This document shows, piece after piece, positions 26,376-35,256 of a stretch of DNA of 64,000 nt. The DNA lies in the NCBI GenBank assembly GCA_038233815.1, contig JBBSVE010000001.1, positions 16,456 through 80,455 of the forward strand, written 5' to 3'. The notes beneath the pieces were generated by a model. It searched no databases, was not told where the DNA came from, and saw nothing but the letters and a program-made list of their open reading frames with translations. The stretch is from JBBSVE01 sp038233815 (GTDB taxonomy: Bacteria > Pseudomonadota > Alphaproteobacteria > Rhodobacterales > Rhodobacteraceae). The translations under genes and the position numbers were made by a program. Positions within the stretch are counted from its first letter, which is position 1, and each line of letters opens with the position of its first letter.

Positions 26376-27116
26376 ATGTCCGAGCCGCACCCCCCGTCGC
26401 CGGTCATTCCGCCGACCTCTCCGCCAAAGAAACGCGGGCTCATCGGCGGGCTTCGGGGCAACTTCCTGACGGGGCTCGTGGTCCTGTTGCCGGTCGGCCT
26501 GACGCTCTGGCTGATCTGGACCTTCACGGGTTGGATCGACAGCTGGGTCATCCCCTTCATCCCCACCGCGTGGCGGCCCGAAACGCTGATCCGCACCTAT
26601 ACCGGCGACCGCTACGTGACCAACGTCCGCGGCGTCGGCGTCATCATCTTCCTCGTCTTCACGGTCGTCGTGGGCTGGGCTGCGCGCGGTTTGATCGGAC
26701 GCAGCCTGATCGGGTTTGCGGAACGGCTCGTCGACCGGATGCCGGTCGTCCGCTCGGTCTACAATGGGCTGAAGCAGATCGCGGAGACGGTGTTCGCCCA
26801 GACCGACCAGAATTTCGAAAAGGCCTGCCTCGTCGAATATCCGCGCCCCGGAATCTGGGCCATCGGCTTCATCTCCACCCGCGCCAAGGGTGAGATCGCG
26901 GCACGGTTTCCCCCCGACACGGACCTGCTGTCGGTGTTTTTGCCCACCACGCCGAACCCTACGTCGGGGTTCCTTCTGTTCGTGCCGGAACGCGATGTGG
27001 TGCTGCTCGACATGAAGATCGAGGATGCGGCGAAGCTGATCATCTCCGCGGGGCTGGTGTACCCTCCGGGACAGATCGCGGGACTGGTCGCCCCTCCCGC
27101 CCGTGCCGCAGAATGA
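26376..27116 (+). CDS. DUF502 family membrane protein
   Basis: This is a 246-residue protein with two transmembrane helices (about residues 25-48 and 85-108) and conserved DUF502 segments: RGNFLTGLVVLLPVGLTLWL, RMPVVRSVYNGLKQIAETVF and LLSVFLPTTPNPTSGFLLFVP. Its function is not established. The ATG follows GAGGAGG. It is divergent from rpsB across 251 bp, most of which is rpsB leader. Confidence 0.85.
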   Translation: MSEPHPPSPVIPPTSPPKKRGLIGGLRGNFLTGLVVLLPVGLTLWLIWTFTGWIDSWVIPFIPTAWRPETLIRTYTGDRYVTNVRGVGVIIFLVFTVVVGWAARGLIGRSLIGFAERLVDRMPVVRSVYNGLKQIAETVFAQTDQNFEKACLVEYPRPGIWAIGFISTRAKGEIAARFPPDTDLLSVFLPTTPNPTSGFLLFVPERDVVLLDMKIEDAAKLIISAGLVYPPGQIAGLVAPPARAAE

Positions 27117-27147
27117 TGACCCCCTGCGCGATCCACCCCACCGGCAT

Positions 27148-27174
27148 AAAAAAAGCGCCAGCCGAAGCTGGCGC
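27148..27174 (-). terminator. Strong minus-strand terminator without a known gene
   Basis: On the minus strand an 8-bp GC-rich stem (GCGCCAGC with GCTGGCGC) is closed by a cUUCGg tetraloop and followed by seven T residues (27154-27148). In the plus direction there is no comparable T-run. The nearest plus-strand stop is 31 nt to the left, and no minus-strand gene reads into it from the right. Confidence 0.8.
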
Positions 27175-27222
27175 CAAGTTATTGAGGCAGGTTCCATACA
27201 GGCAAGAAACCTATCGAGCAGT
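27148..27222 (-). ncRNA. Candidate small RNA
   Basis: The minus strand upstream of the orphan terminator looks like a compact sRNA of about 75 nt. A promoter-like TTGGAC (27257-27252), 17-nt spacer and TATATG (27234-27229) is followed by a 5' single strand. A hairpin comes next (27211-27206 with 27195-27190, 10-nt loop), then the single-stranded CTGCCTC, and then the terminator hairpin with T7. Hfq is encoded in this window, so an Hfq-bound riboregulator is conceivable. There is no transcript evidence, and targets and identity are unknown. Confidence 0.45.
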
Positions 27223-27321
27223 TGTTAACATATACGCCCTATGTCGCCGAAGTCCAAGGCAAAAAAACCTTTCGCGAGGGGAATCTGCCGATTTCGTAAC
27301 AGGTGCTACACGGAGCCGGGA

Positions 27322-29157
27322 ATGAGCCTGAGAAAGCGGGTTGATGCGCCAAGGGCATCGCTCGGGGCCGCCATTGCCCTCTTTCTGGGCGTTTTCTGCG
27401 GTCTGGCGCAGGCGGGGCCCGAAAATGGCATAGCTATGTATGGCAACCCCGCGTTACCACACGATTTTGTGTCCTTTCCCTATGCCAATCCCGACGCTCC
27501 GAAGGGCGGACGCATCGTGCTGGGGGAAACGGGGGGATTCGACTCGCTCAATCCCTTCATCCTGAAAGGCCGCGCCCCCGCAGAGCTTTCCGCGCTGACG
27601 GTGGAGACGCTGATGGTGCGCTCCATCGACGAGCCCTTCACGCTCTACGGCGCCCTCGCCGAATCGGTGGAGACGGATGCCGCGAGGAGCTACGTCGCCT
27701 TCACGCTGAGGGACGGCGCGCGGTTCTCCGACGGCAAGCCGGTGACGGTGGAGGATGTGCTCTGGTCCTTCCGCACGCTGGGCACGGCGGGCAGCCCCCC
27801 GAATCCGCGCTATTCCGCGACCTGGTCCAAGGTGGCGCGGGCCGAGCAGACCGGCCCCCGCACGCTGCGTATCACTTTCACGGAGCCGGATCGGGAGTTG
27901 CCGCTGATCATGGCCGTGCGCCCGGTGCTGGAAAAGGCGCAGTGGGGGGGTCGGGATTTCGCAGCGGGCGGGATGGAGGCGCCCATCGGCTCCGGCCCCT
28001 ACGTCGTGGGCGCGTATGAGGCCGGGCGTTACATCACTTACGTCAAGAACCCTGACTGGTGGGGCAAGGATCTGCCGGTCAATCGCGGCCGCTGGAACTT
28101 CGACACGATCCGCACCGACTATTTCGGCGATGCGGACGTGATGTTCGAATCGTTCCGCGCCGGTGAGATCACCAGCTACCGGGAGAGCAATGCCGCGAAA
28201 TGGGTGACGAACTACGATTTCCCCGCCGTCCGGTCTGGCACGATCGTGATGTCGGAGATCCCCCACCATCGCCCGTCCGGCATCGAGGGCTTCGTGATGA
28301 ACACCCGTCGCCCGCTCTTCGCCGATTGGCAGGTGCGCGATGCGCTGATCCTCGCGTTCAATTCGGAACTGGCACAGAGGACGCTCGCGGGGGACGGGGC
28401 CCGGCGCATCCAGTCCTATTTCGGCAATTCGGACCTCGGCATGATGCCCGGAACGCCCGCGCCGGGTGCCGTTCGGGCGCTGCTGGCGCCCTACGCGGCG
28501 GACCTTATCCCCGGCGTGATGGAGGGTTACGCAGTGCCCGTGTCCGACGGCAGCCGCGCCAACCGCCGGAACCTGCGCGCGGCCACGCGCGAACTGGCGG
28601 AGGCGGGCTGGACCAGCGCCGACGGCACGCTGCGGGACAGCCACGGCACGCCGTTCCGGTTCGAGATCCTGCTGACCAACGGTGCGGCGGAGACCGCCTC
28701 CATCGCCGCGATCTATGTCGATGCGCTGAAGCGGCTCGGGATCGAGGCGCGGATCACGACGGTCGATGCGGCCCAGATGAAGGCCCGGACCGACAGCTAC
28801 GACTTCGACATGACCTACCTGATCCGCAACATGTCACTGTCGCCCGGCAACGAGCAGACGCTCTACTGGGGCTCGGACGGCGTCGCCTCTCCCGGCAGCC
28901 GCAACCTCATGGGGATGCATGTGCCCGCGGCGGAGGCGATCATTGCCCACATGCTCCGCGCCATCGACCGGGGCGATTTTGTGACCTCGGTCAAGGCGCT
29001 GGACCGGATCCTGACGGCGGGGCGCTATGTGGTACCGTTCTGGTTCTCCACCGAAGGTCGGATCGCGCATGCGCGCACGCTGCACTACCCCGACCGTATC
29101 CCGGTCTATGGCGACTGGCCCGGCTTTCAGCCCGATGTCTGGTGGTTCGCGCCCTGA
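27322..29157 (+). CDS. Extracellular solute-binding protein family 5 (YejA-like, peptide)
   Basis: This is a 611-residue periplasmic binding protein of the oligopeptide/microcin C group. A signal peptide (AAIALFLGVFCGLAQAG, cleavage near residue 32) is followed by YANPDAPKGGRI, ETGGFDSLNPFILKG and the central SGPYVVGAYEAGRYITYVKN. I chose the ATG preceded by GGAG; the upstream frame overlaps the candidate sRNA promoter. No permease or ATPase genes are adjacent, so the rest of the ABC transporter must be elsewhere or the protein acts with another system. Confidence 0.86.
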   Translation: MSLRKRVDAPRASLGAAIALFLGVFCGLAQAGPENGIAMYGNPALPHDFVSFPYANPDAPKGGRIVLGETGGFDSLNPFILKGRAPAELSALTVETLMVRSIDEPFTLYGALAESVETDAARSYVAFTLRDGARFSDGKPVTVEDVLWSFRTLGTAGSPPNPRYSATWSKVARAEQTGPRTLRITFTEPDRELPLIMAVRPVLEKAQWGGRDFAAGGMEAPIGSGPYVVGAYEAGRYITYVKNPDWWGKDLPVNRGRWNFDTIRTDYFGDADVMFESFRAGEITSYRESNAAKWVTNYDFPAVRSGTIVMSEIPHHRPSGIEGFVMNTRRPLFADWQVRDALILAFNSELAQRTLAGDGARRIQSYFGNSDLGMMPGTPAPGAVRALLAPYAADLIPGVMEGYAVPVSDGSRANRRNLRAATRELAEAGWTSADGTLRDSHGTPFRFEILLTNGAAETASIAAIYVDALKRLGIEARITTVDAAQMKARTDSYDFDMTYLIRNMSLSPGNEQTLYWGSDGVASPGSRNLMGMHVPAAEAIIAHMLRAIDRGDFVTSVKALDRILTAGRYVVPFWFSTEGRIAHARTLHYPDRIPVYGDWPGFQPDVWWFAP

Positions 29158-29236
29158 GGCCCCGCCTCGTCTGGCCATCCCGGAGCGGCGGCCTTATGGT
29201 CTCGGTCTTCCCTACCCACGTCCCCGGTGCCGCCTC

Positions 29237-29878
29237 ATGATTCGCCTCGACATCTTCTCCGACCCGGTCTGCCCCTGGTGCTATATCGGCAAGGCCCATT
29301 TCGACCGGGCGCTGGAGGGACGTGCCGACCATCCGTTCGCGGTCGAATGGCATCCATTTCAGCTCAATCCCGATATGCCCGAGGGCGGCATGGACCGGCG
29401 CGACTATCTGGAGGCGAAGTTCGGCGGCAAGGCAAAGGCGGTGGATGTCTATGCCCGCATCGAGGCGGCCGCGAAGGAGGCGGGGGTGGAGATCGATTTT
29501 GCCGCCATGACGCGCACCCCGACCACGCTGGACGCGCACCGCCTGATCCATTGGGCCGGGCTGGAGGGGCGGCAAGGCGCGGTGGTTTCCGCGCTCTTTC
29601 GCGCCTATTTCCGCGACGGGCGCGATATCGGCGACCGGACTGTGCTGGAGGCGATCGCGACCGCATCCGGCATGGACGGCCCCGTGACGGCGCGCCTTCT
29701 GGCGACTGACGCCGACCGTGACGATCTGGCCGCGCGGGATCGGGACGCGCGCGCAAAGGGCGTCACCGCGGTGCCGACCTTCCTCGTGGCGCAGCAATAT
29801 GTGCTGGCGGGCGCGCAGTCGCCGGAGGTCTGGCGCACCGTCATCGACGAGCTGTCCACGACGGCCGGGCCGGAATGA
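29237..29878 (+). CDS. DsbA-family oxidoreductase (FrnE-like)
   Basis: This is a 213-residue thioredoxin-fold protein without a signal peptide, starting MIRLDIFSDPVCPWCYIGK. CPWC is at the usual active-site place. The segment VEWHPFQLNPDMPEGGMDRRDYL matches the FrnE/2-hydroxychromene-2-carboxylate isomerase group, and GVTAVPTFLV provides the cis-proline. It is probably a cytoplasmic thiol-disulfide or isomerase-like enzyme; the substrate is unknown. Its stop overlaps the start of the MFS gene (ATGA). Confidence 0.85.
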   Translation: MIRLDIFSDPVCPWCYIGKAHFDRALEGRADHPFAVEWHPFQLNPDMPEGGMDRRDYLEAKFGGKAKAVDVYARIEAAAKEAGVEIDFAAMTRTPTTLDAHRLIHWAGLEGRQGAVVSALFRAYFRDGRDIGDRTVLEAIATASGMDGPVTARLLATDADRDDLAARDRDARAKGVTAVPTFLVAQQYVLAGAQSPEVWRTVIDELSTTAGPE

Positions 29879-31104
29879 CCGCCACCCCGCGCGAGCAGAT
29901 CCTCATCGCCCACACGCCGAGGCTCGACCCGCGCGAGTTCATCGCGCTCATCGCCATGCTCTTCGCAACCATCGCCTTCTCCATCGACGCGATGCTGCCC
30001 GCCCTGCCCCGGATCGCTGCCGAACTCACGCCGGACGCGCCCAACGCGGCGCAACTCATCATCACGAGCTTCGTTCTGGGCATGGGACTCGGCACGCTTG
30101 TCGCGGGTCCGCTGTCGGATGCGTTTGGCAGGAAGCGGATCATCGTCATCGGGGCGGCGCTCTACTGCACCGGGGCGCTGGCCGCGCATTTCGCGCCGAC
30201 GTTGCCGTCACTGCTGGCCGCCCGCATCGTGATGGGGCTGGGTGCTGCGGGGCCACGCATCGTCTCGCTGGCTTTGGTGCGCGACCTCTACAAGGGGCGA
30301 GAGATGGCGCGGGTCGTGAGCTTCGCCATGATGATCTTTACCCTCGTGCCCGCTGTGGCACCGCTTCTGGGAACCGCCATCATCGGTGCGTTCGGCTGGC
30401 GGTCGATCTTTCTGGCATTCCTCTTCTTCTCCGCCCTTTCAATGGTCTGGCTCTGCGTCCGCCAGCCGGAGACGCTGCCCGCCCCGCTCCGCCGTCCGCT
30501 GGAGGGCGCGCGTCTGTTGGCCGCCCTGCGCGAGGTGCTGTCCAACCGCACCATCGTGACCGCCATTGCTGTGCAGACGCTGATTTTCGGCGCGCTCTTC
30601 GGAGTGCTGTCCTCCACCCAGTCGATCTTCGATCAGACCTTCGGGCGCGCGGATACGTTCCCGGTCTGGTTCGCGATGATCGCGCTGATCGCGGGGATGG
30701 GGAGCTTTCTCAATGCGCATCTCGTGGGCAGGCTCGGGATGCGGTGGCTGATCACCACCACGCTGGGGGTGGAGATCGCGCTTTCCGCAACGATGGCGCT
30801 GATGACCGGCTTGGACCTCTGGCCCGAGGCAATGGCGTTCCCCGCGTTCCTTTTGTGGATGGTCAGCCTGTTTGCGATGACGGGCCTGACGCTCGGCAAC
30901 CTCAACGCTCTGGCGCTGGAGCCTGTGGGCCACATCGCCGGCATGGCGGCCAGCGTCACGGGGTCGATCTCCACCGTGCTGGCGGTCGGTCTGGCGGCAC
31001 CCCTCGGCCTCGCCTTCGACGGCACGCCGGAGCCGCTGGCCATCGGCGTGACGGTGCTGACCGTGGTTGCGTTTCTTCTGATGCGGTCGATGCCGCGAAG
31101 TTGA
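29875..31104 (+). CDS. MFS multidrug effflux transporter, Bcr/CflA family
   Basis: This is a 409-residue inner-membrane protein with twelve predicted helices. The Bcr/CflA signature AIDAM-like segment (AFSIDAMLPALPRIAAEL), the MFS motif GPLSDAFGRKRIIV between helices 2 and 3, and LGAAGPRIVSLALVRDLYKG in helix 4-5 are visible. It would export drugs or metabolites in exchange for protons. It is translationally coupled to the DsbA-family gene. It converges on mfd with a 5-nt gap. Confidence 0.85.
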   Translation: MTATPREQILIAHTPRLDPREFIALIAMLFATIAFSIDAMLPALPRIAAELTPDAPNAAQLIITSFVLGMGLGTLVAGPLSDAFGRKRIIVIGAALYCTGALAAHFAPTLPSLLAARIVMGLGAAGPRIVSLALVRDLYKGREMARVVSFAMMIFTLVPAVAPLLGTAIIGAFGWRSIFLAFLFFSALSMVWLCVRQPETLPAPLRRPLEGARLLAALREVLSNRTIVTAIAVQTLIFGALFGVLSSTQSIFDQTFGRADTFPVWFAMIALIAGMGSFLNAHLVGRLGMRWLITTTLGVEIALSATMALMTGLDLWPEAMAFPAFLLWMVSLFAMTGLTLGNLNALALEPVGHIAGMAASVTGSISTVLAVGLAAPLGLAFDGTPEPLAIGVTVLTVVAFLLMRSMPRS

Positions 31105-31109
31105 GCGGT

Positions 31110-34100
31110 TCAGGCCTTCTCGGCCCGCCGCGCCTCCGCCAGATCCTTCGCGATCCCGAACGCGCCCTTGATCCGGGCGCCTTCGGTCTTCCAGTCGGCC
31201 AGCAGCACGATCTTGTTGCCTGACACGCGGGCATCCGGTTGCGCCTTGATGAAATCGACGAGGCCTGCGGGATTGGCGAACTTGTCCTGATGGAACTGCA
31301 CGGTCGCCCCCTTTGGCCCCGCGTCGAGCCGCGCGATCCCCGCCCGCTTGCACATCGCCTTGATACGGACGACCTGCAGCAACGTGTTGACCTCCTTCGG
31401 CACCGGGCCGAAGCGGTCGATCAGTTCGGCGGCGAATCCCTCCAGCTCCACCTTCGTCGAAAGGTTGGAAAGCCTGCGGTAGAGCCCCAGCCGCAGATCC
31501 AGATCCGGGACGTAAGCCTCCGGGATCAGCACTGGCACGCCGAGGTTCAGGTTCGGCGCCCACTGGTCGTCAACCTCCGCCAGCCCGCCGAGCTCGCCCG
31601 AGCGGAGCTTGGCGATCGTATCCTCCAGCATCGACTGGTAAAGCTCGTAGCCCACCTCCTTGATATGCCCCGACTGTTCTTCGCCCAGCAAATTCCCAGC
31701 ACCCCGCAGATCGAGATCGTGCGAGGCGAGGTTGAACCCCGCGCCCAGGCTGTCGAGGCTGCCCAGCAGCCGAAGCCGCTTCAACGCCTGCGGGGTCAGC
31801 GGCACGCGCGGCTTGGTGGTGAGGTAGCAATAGGCCCGGGTTTTGGCGCGCCCCACGCGGCCCCGGATCTGGTAGAGCTGGCTCAGCCCGAACATGTCCG
31901 GGCGGTGCACGATCATCGTGTTGGCGGTGGGGATGTCGAGGCCCGATTCCACGATAGAGGTGGCCACCAGCACATCCGCCTTGCCGTCGTAAAAATCGTT
32001 CATTCGCGCGTCGAGATCATTCGCCGCAAGCTGTCCGTGCGCCACGAGGTAGCTGACCTCCGGCACCTGGGTTTTCAGGAAATCCTCCACGAATGGCAGG
32101 TCGGAGATGCGCGGCACGACATAGAACGACTGCCCGCCCCGGTAGCGTTCGCGCAGCAAGGCCTCGCGGATCGTGACCGTGTCGAACTCGGCTACATAGG
32201 TGCGGATCGCAAGCCGGTCGACCGGCGGCGTCGCGATGATGGAGAGGTCGCGCACGCCCGTGAGGCTCAGTTGAAGCGTCCGCGGGATCGGGGTCGCGGT
32301 AAGCGTCAGGACATGGACCTCGGCCCGCATCTCTTTCAACCGCTCCTTGTGGGAGACGCCGAAATGCTGCTCCTCGTCGATCACCAGAAGGCCGAGGTTC
32401 TTGAACCGGTTGCCCTTGGCAAAGACTGCATGGGTGCCGACGACGATATCGACCGATCCATCCGCCAGCCCCACGCGGGTCGCGGCGGCATCCTTTGCCG
32501 TAACAAACCGCGACAATGGGCGGATGTTGATGGGAAATCCGCGAAACCGCTCAGCGAAAGCGCGGAAATGCTGGCGCGCCAGAAGCGTCGTGGGGCAGAC
32601 CACCGCGACCTGCATTCCAGACAGCGCCGCCACGAAGGCGGCGCGCATCGCCACCTCGGTCTTGCCGAAGCCCACGTCGCCCACGATCAGCCGGTCCATC
32701 GGCGATCCCGCCTCCAGATCCGTCATCACGTCGGCGATGGCGGAGAGTTGGTCTTCCGTCTCCGTATAGGGGAACCGGGCGGCAAACGCTTCCCACATCG
32801 CGTGGGGCGCGTCGAGGATCGGCGCTTTTCTCAGCAGCCGTTCGGCGGCGATCCGCATCAGGCGCTCCGCGATCTCGCGGATGCGGGCCTTCAGCTTAGC
32901 CTTCTTCGCCTGCCACGCACCGCCGCCCAGACGGTCGAGCAAGCCGTCCTCATGCCCGTAACGGCTCAGAAGTTCGATATTCTCCACCGGCAGGTAAAGC
33001 TTCGCGCTCTCGGCATATTCGATGGCGAGACATTCGTGCGCGGCCCCCAGCGCCGTGATCGTCTCCAGCCCGTGATAGCGCCCGACACCGTGCTCCACAT
33101 GGACCACCAGATCGCCGGGCGACAGCGTTTCCACGTCGCGCAGGAAATTCTCGGCCTTCCGGCGGCGGCGCGGTTTCGTCACCATCCGGTCGCCCAGAAC
33201 GTCCTGTTCGGAGATTACCGCAAGTCCCGGTGCGGTGAAGCCGGCCTCCAGCGGCCAGATCAGCAGCGACAGGCCGCCCTTGCCATCGGGCAGATCGCGC
33301 AGGTCTGCGCGCTCGATGAAACCTTCCACGCCCTCGTCGGCCAGAAGCCCGCCCAGCCGTTCCCGCGCGCCTTCGGACCAGCTGGCGATGACCACCTGTC
33401 CATCCTTGCGCAGTGCGCGAAGATGATCCGACAGCGCCTTGAAGAGGCTCACATTCTCCTGCTGGCGCTCGGGTGCAAAGCTGCGCCCGATGCGGCCGCC
33501 TGCATCCAGCACGCCTGGCCCCGGCGATTGCGCCAGCGGCGACATCTGGATGACGCGGAGCCCCTCCAGCGCCGCAGCCCACGCCGCATCGTCGAGATAG
33601 AGCAGCCCCGGCTCCACCGGCTTGTAGACCGTGTCCTGCCGGCCGCGGGCCGCCGACGCCTCCCGCCGCGCGTCATACTGGTCGTCGATCCCCTCCCAGC
33701 GCGCGACGCGGGCCGGTTCGACCTGATCGTCGAGCATCACGCAAGCGTCGGGGAGGTAGTCGAACACCGTCTCCAGTCGGTCATGGAAGAAGGGCAGCCA
33801 ATGCTCCATCCCCTGATGCTTGCGCCCCGCGCTCACCGCCTCGTAGAGCGGATCGTCCGACCCGCCCGCGCCGAACGCGACGCGGTAATTCTGCCGGAAG
33901 CGGGCGATCGCGGCATCGTCGAGGATCACCTCGGACACCGGCGCGAAGTCGATGGATTTCAGCTTTTCCACGGTGCGCTGGGTCTCGGGGTCGAACCGCC
34001 GCGCGCCGTCCAGCACGTCGCCGAACAAATCGAGCCGGACCGGCCCCCCCGGTCCCGGCGGATAGATGTCGATGATCCCGCCCCGGATCGCATAATCGCC

Positions 34101-34565
34101 CGGCTCTGCCACCGTCGTGCTCGGCGTGAAGCCCATTCGCGTGAGGAACCCGCGCAGCCGCGCCTCATCCACCCGGTCGCCCACATGGGCGGAGAAGGCC
34201 GCATCGCGCAGCACGTCGCGCGTGGGCAGCCGCTGGGTCGCGGCATTGAGCGTCGTCAGCAGGACCAGCGGGCCCCGCATCCCCTCCGCCAGGGCCGCGA
34301 GGGTCGCCATCCTGCGCGATACGATGTCGGGGTTGGGCGACACGCGGTCGAACGGCAGACAGTCCCACGCGGGAAGCTCCAGCACCGCGAGACCCGGCGC
34401 AACCACGGCCAGCGAGGCGCGCGTCGCCTCCAGCCGTTTGTCGTCGCGGGCCACATGGATGACCGGCGCGCCGCGCGCGGCCTCGCGCGCGATCAGGATC
34501 GCGTCGAACCCCTCCGGCGCACCGCCGAGCGTGATCCGCGTGCCTGCCATCTTGCCATCCATCAT
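31110..34565 (-). CDS. mfd: Transcription-repair coupling factor
   Basis: This 1151-residue DNA translocase removes stalled RNA polymerase and recruits UvrA. The N-terminal UvrB-like part is followed by the CarD-like RNA polymerase interaction domain (GDLVVHVEHGVGRYHGLETI, near residue 485). The helicase domains follow, with Walker A VGDVGFGKTEVAMRA near 625 and the DEEQ box near 725 (VIDEEQHFGVSHKERLK). The TRG and C-terminal UvrA-binding parts end at 1151. Its length is normal for the family. It is convergent with the MFS gene and followed upstream by a small membrane protein gene in the same direction. Confidence 0.96.
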   Translation of the reverse strand: MMDGKMAGTRITLGGAPEGFDAILIAREAARGAPVIHVARDDKRLEATRASLAVVAPGLAVLELPAWDCLPFDRVSPNPDIVSRRMATLAALAEGMRGPLVLLTTLNAATQRLPTRDVLRDAAFSAHVGDRVDEARLRGFLTRMGFTPSTTVAEPGDYAIRGGIIDIYPPGPGGPVRLDLFGDVLDGARRFDPETQRTVEKLKSIDFAPVSEVILDDAAIARFRQNYRVAFGAGGSDDPLYEAVSAGRKHQGMEHWLPFFHDRLETVFDYLPDACVMLDDQVEPARVARWEGIDDQYDARREASAARGRQDTVYKPVEPGLLYLDDAAWAAALEGLRVIQMSPLAQSPGPGVLDAGGRIGRSFAPERQQENVSLFKALSDHLRALRKDGQVVIASWSEGARERLGGLLADEGVEGFIERADLRDLPDGKGGLSLLIWPLEAGFTAPGLAVISEQDVLGDRMVTKPRRRRKAENFLRDVETLSPGDLVVHVEHGVGRYHGLETITALGAAHECLAIEYAESAKLYLPVENIELLSRYGHEDGLLDRLGGGAWQAKKAKLKARIREIAERLMRIAAERLLRKAPILDAPHAMWEAFAARFPYTETEDQLSAIADVMTDLEAGSPMDRLIVGDVGFGKTEVAMRAAFVAALSGMQVAVVCPTTLLARQHFRAFAERFRGFPINIRPLSRFVTAKDAAATRVGLADGSVDIVVGTHAVFAKGNRFKNLGLLVIDEEQHFGVSHKERLKEMRAEVHVLTLTATPIPRTLQLSLTGVRDLSIIATPPVDRLAIRTYVAEFDTVTIREALLRERYRGGQSFYVVPRISDLPFVEDFLKTQVPEVSYLVAHGQLAANDLDARMNDFYDGKADVLVATSIVESGLDIPTANTMIVHRPDMFGLSQLYQIRGRVGRAKTRAYCYLTTKPRVPLTPQALKRLRLLGSLDSLGAGFNLASHDLDLRGAGNLLGEEQSGHIKEVGYELYQSMLEDTIAKLRSGELGGLAEVDDQWAPNLNLGVPVLIPEAYVPDLDLRLGLYRRLSNLSTKVELEGFAAELIDRFGPVPKEVNTLLQVVRIKAMCKRAGIARLDAGPKGATVQFHQDKFANPAGLVDFIKAQPDARVSGNKIVLLADWKTEGARIKGAFGIAKDLAEARRAEKA

Positions 34566-34580
34566 CCTGCGCGCCTCATC

Positions 34581-35102
34581 TCAGACCGCCCCGAACGCGA
34601 GATTGTGCCACATCCCCCAGAGGGCTGTGACGAAGATGGAGATCATTCCGATGGCCTGCACGGTGATCCGGTGCCGCCCGAGGATATCGGCAATCTCGCC
34701 CGCCCCGTAGCCGCCAGCGTCGATGGCCCGCGCGGCGCGCAGGCTCAGCGCACCCACGATCGTCATCGGCACCGCAAGCAGAAAGAAAGCCTGCGCGATC
34801 TCAATGCCGTAGAGAAAGCCCAAAAGCCCGAGCAGCGTCAGCGCGAACGCCACCACCCCCACCAGCCACAGCCCCGCCACGGGGCCGATCCGCACGATAC
34901 GGCGCACGTTGAGCGCGGTCATCGCCACCATGTCGTCGGCCGCCTGCCCGCCATGCCGCCGCGCCTCGGTCACCATGTCGTAAGGCACGCCAAGCACCCA
35001 ATGGCTCAACGACGACCACAGCACCGCAAGCGAGATCCAGAACCAGAGGTTGGAAAAGGACCGCAGGTCGATCGTCGCGAATATCGTCTTCGTCACGTCC
35101 AA
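34581..35102 (-). CDS. Conserved membrane protein of Rhodobacteraceae
   Basis: This is a 173-residue protein with four hydrophobic helices, starting MDVTKTIFATIDLRSFSNLW and containing the conserved-looking SHWVLGVPYDMV. Similar proteins in relatives carry the label component of SufBCD complex, which I consider unsupported. No catalytic motif is visible. It ends 15 nt before the mfd start on the same strand and is divergent from hemB. The function is unknown. Confidence 0.7.
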   Translation of the reverse strand: MDVTKTIFATIDLRSFSNLWFWISLAVLWSSLSHWVLGVPYDMVTEARRHGGQAADDMVAMTALNVRRIVRIGPVAGLWLVGVVAFALTLLGLLGFLYGIEIAQAFFLLAVPMTIVGALSLRAARAIDAGGYGAGEIADILGRHRITVQAIGMISIFVTALWGMWHNLAFGAV

Positions 35103-35256
35103 GCGTCGGTTCCGCCCTCACATCCGCGGCCCGGACCGGACCTCTATCCCGCCCTTGAGCACCGGGCGTTTCCATGGCAGGCAGAGCCTTGCTGCGCAAG
35201 CCCCCCGGATGCCATGGTGCCGGGCGCTGCAGACGCCGCCGCACAGGACCCGCCCC

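Noticed and set aside
27148..27180. Terminator for the plus-strand DUF502 gene
   Set aside because: In the plus direction the stem is preceded by A residues and followed only by CAAGTTATTG, so it is poorly suited to end that transcript; the orientation favours the minus strand.
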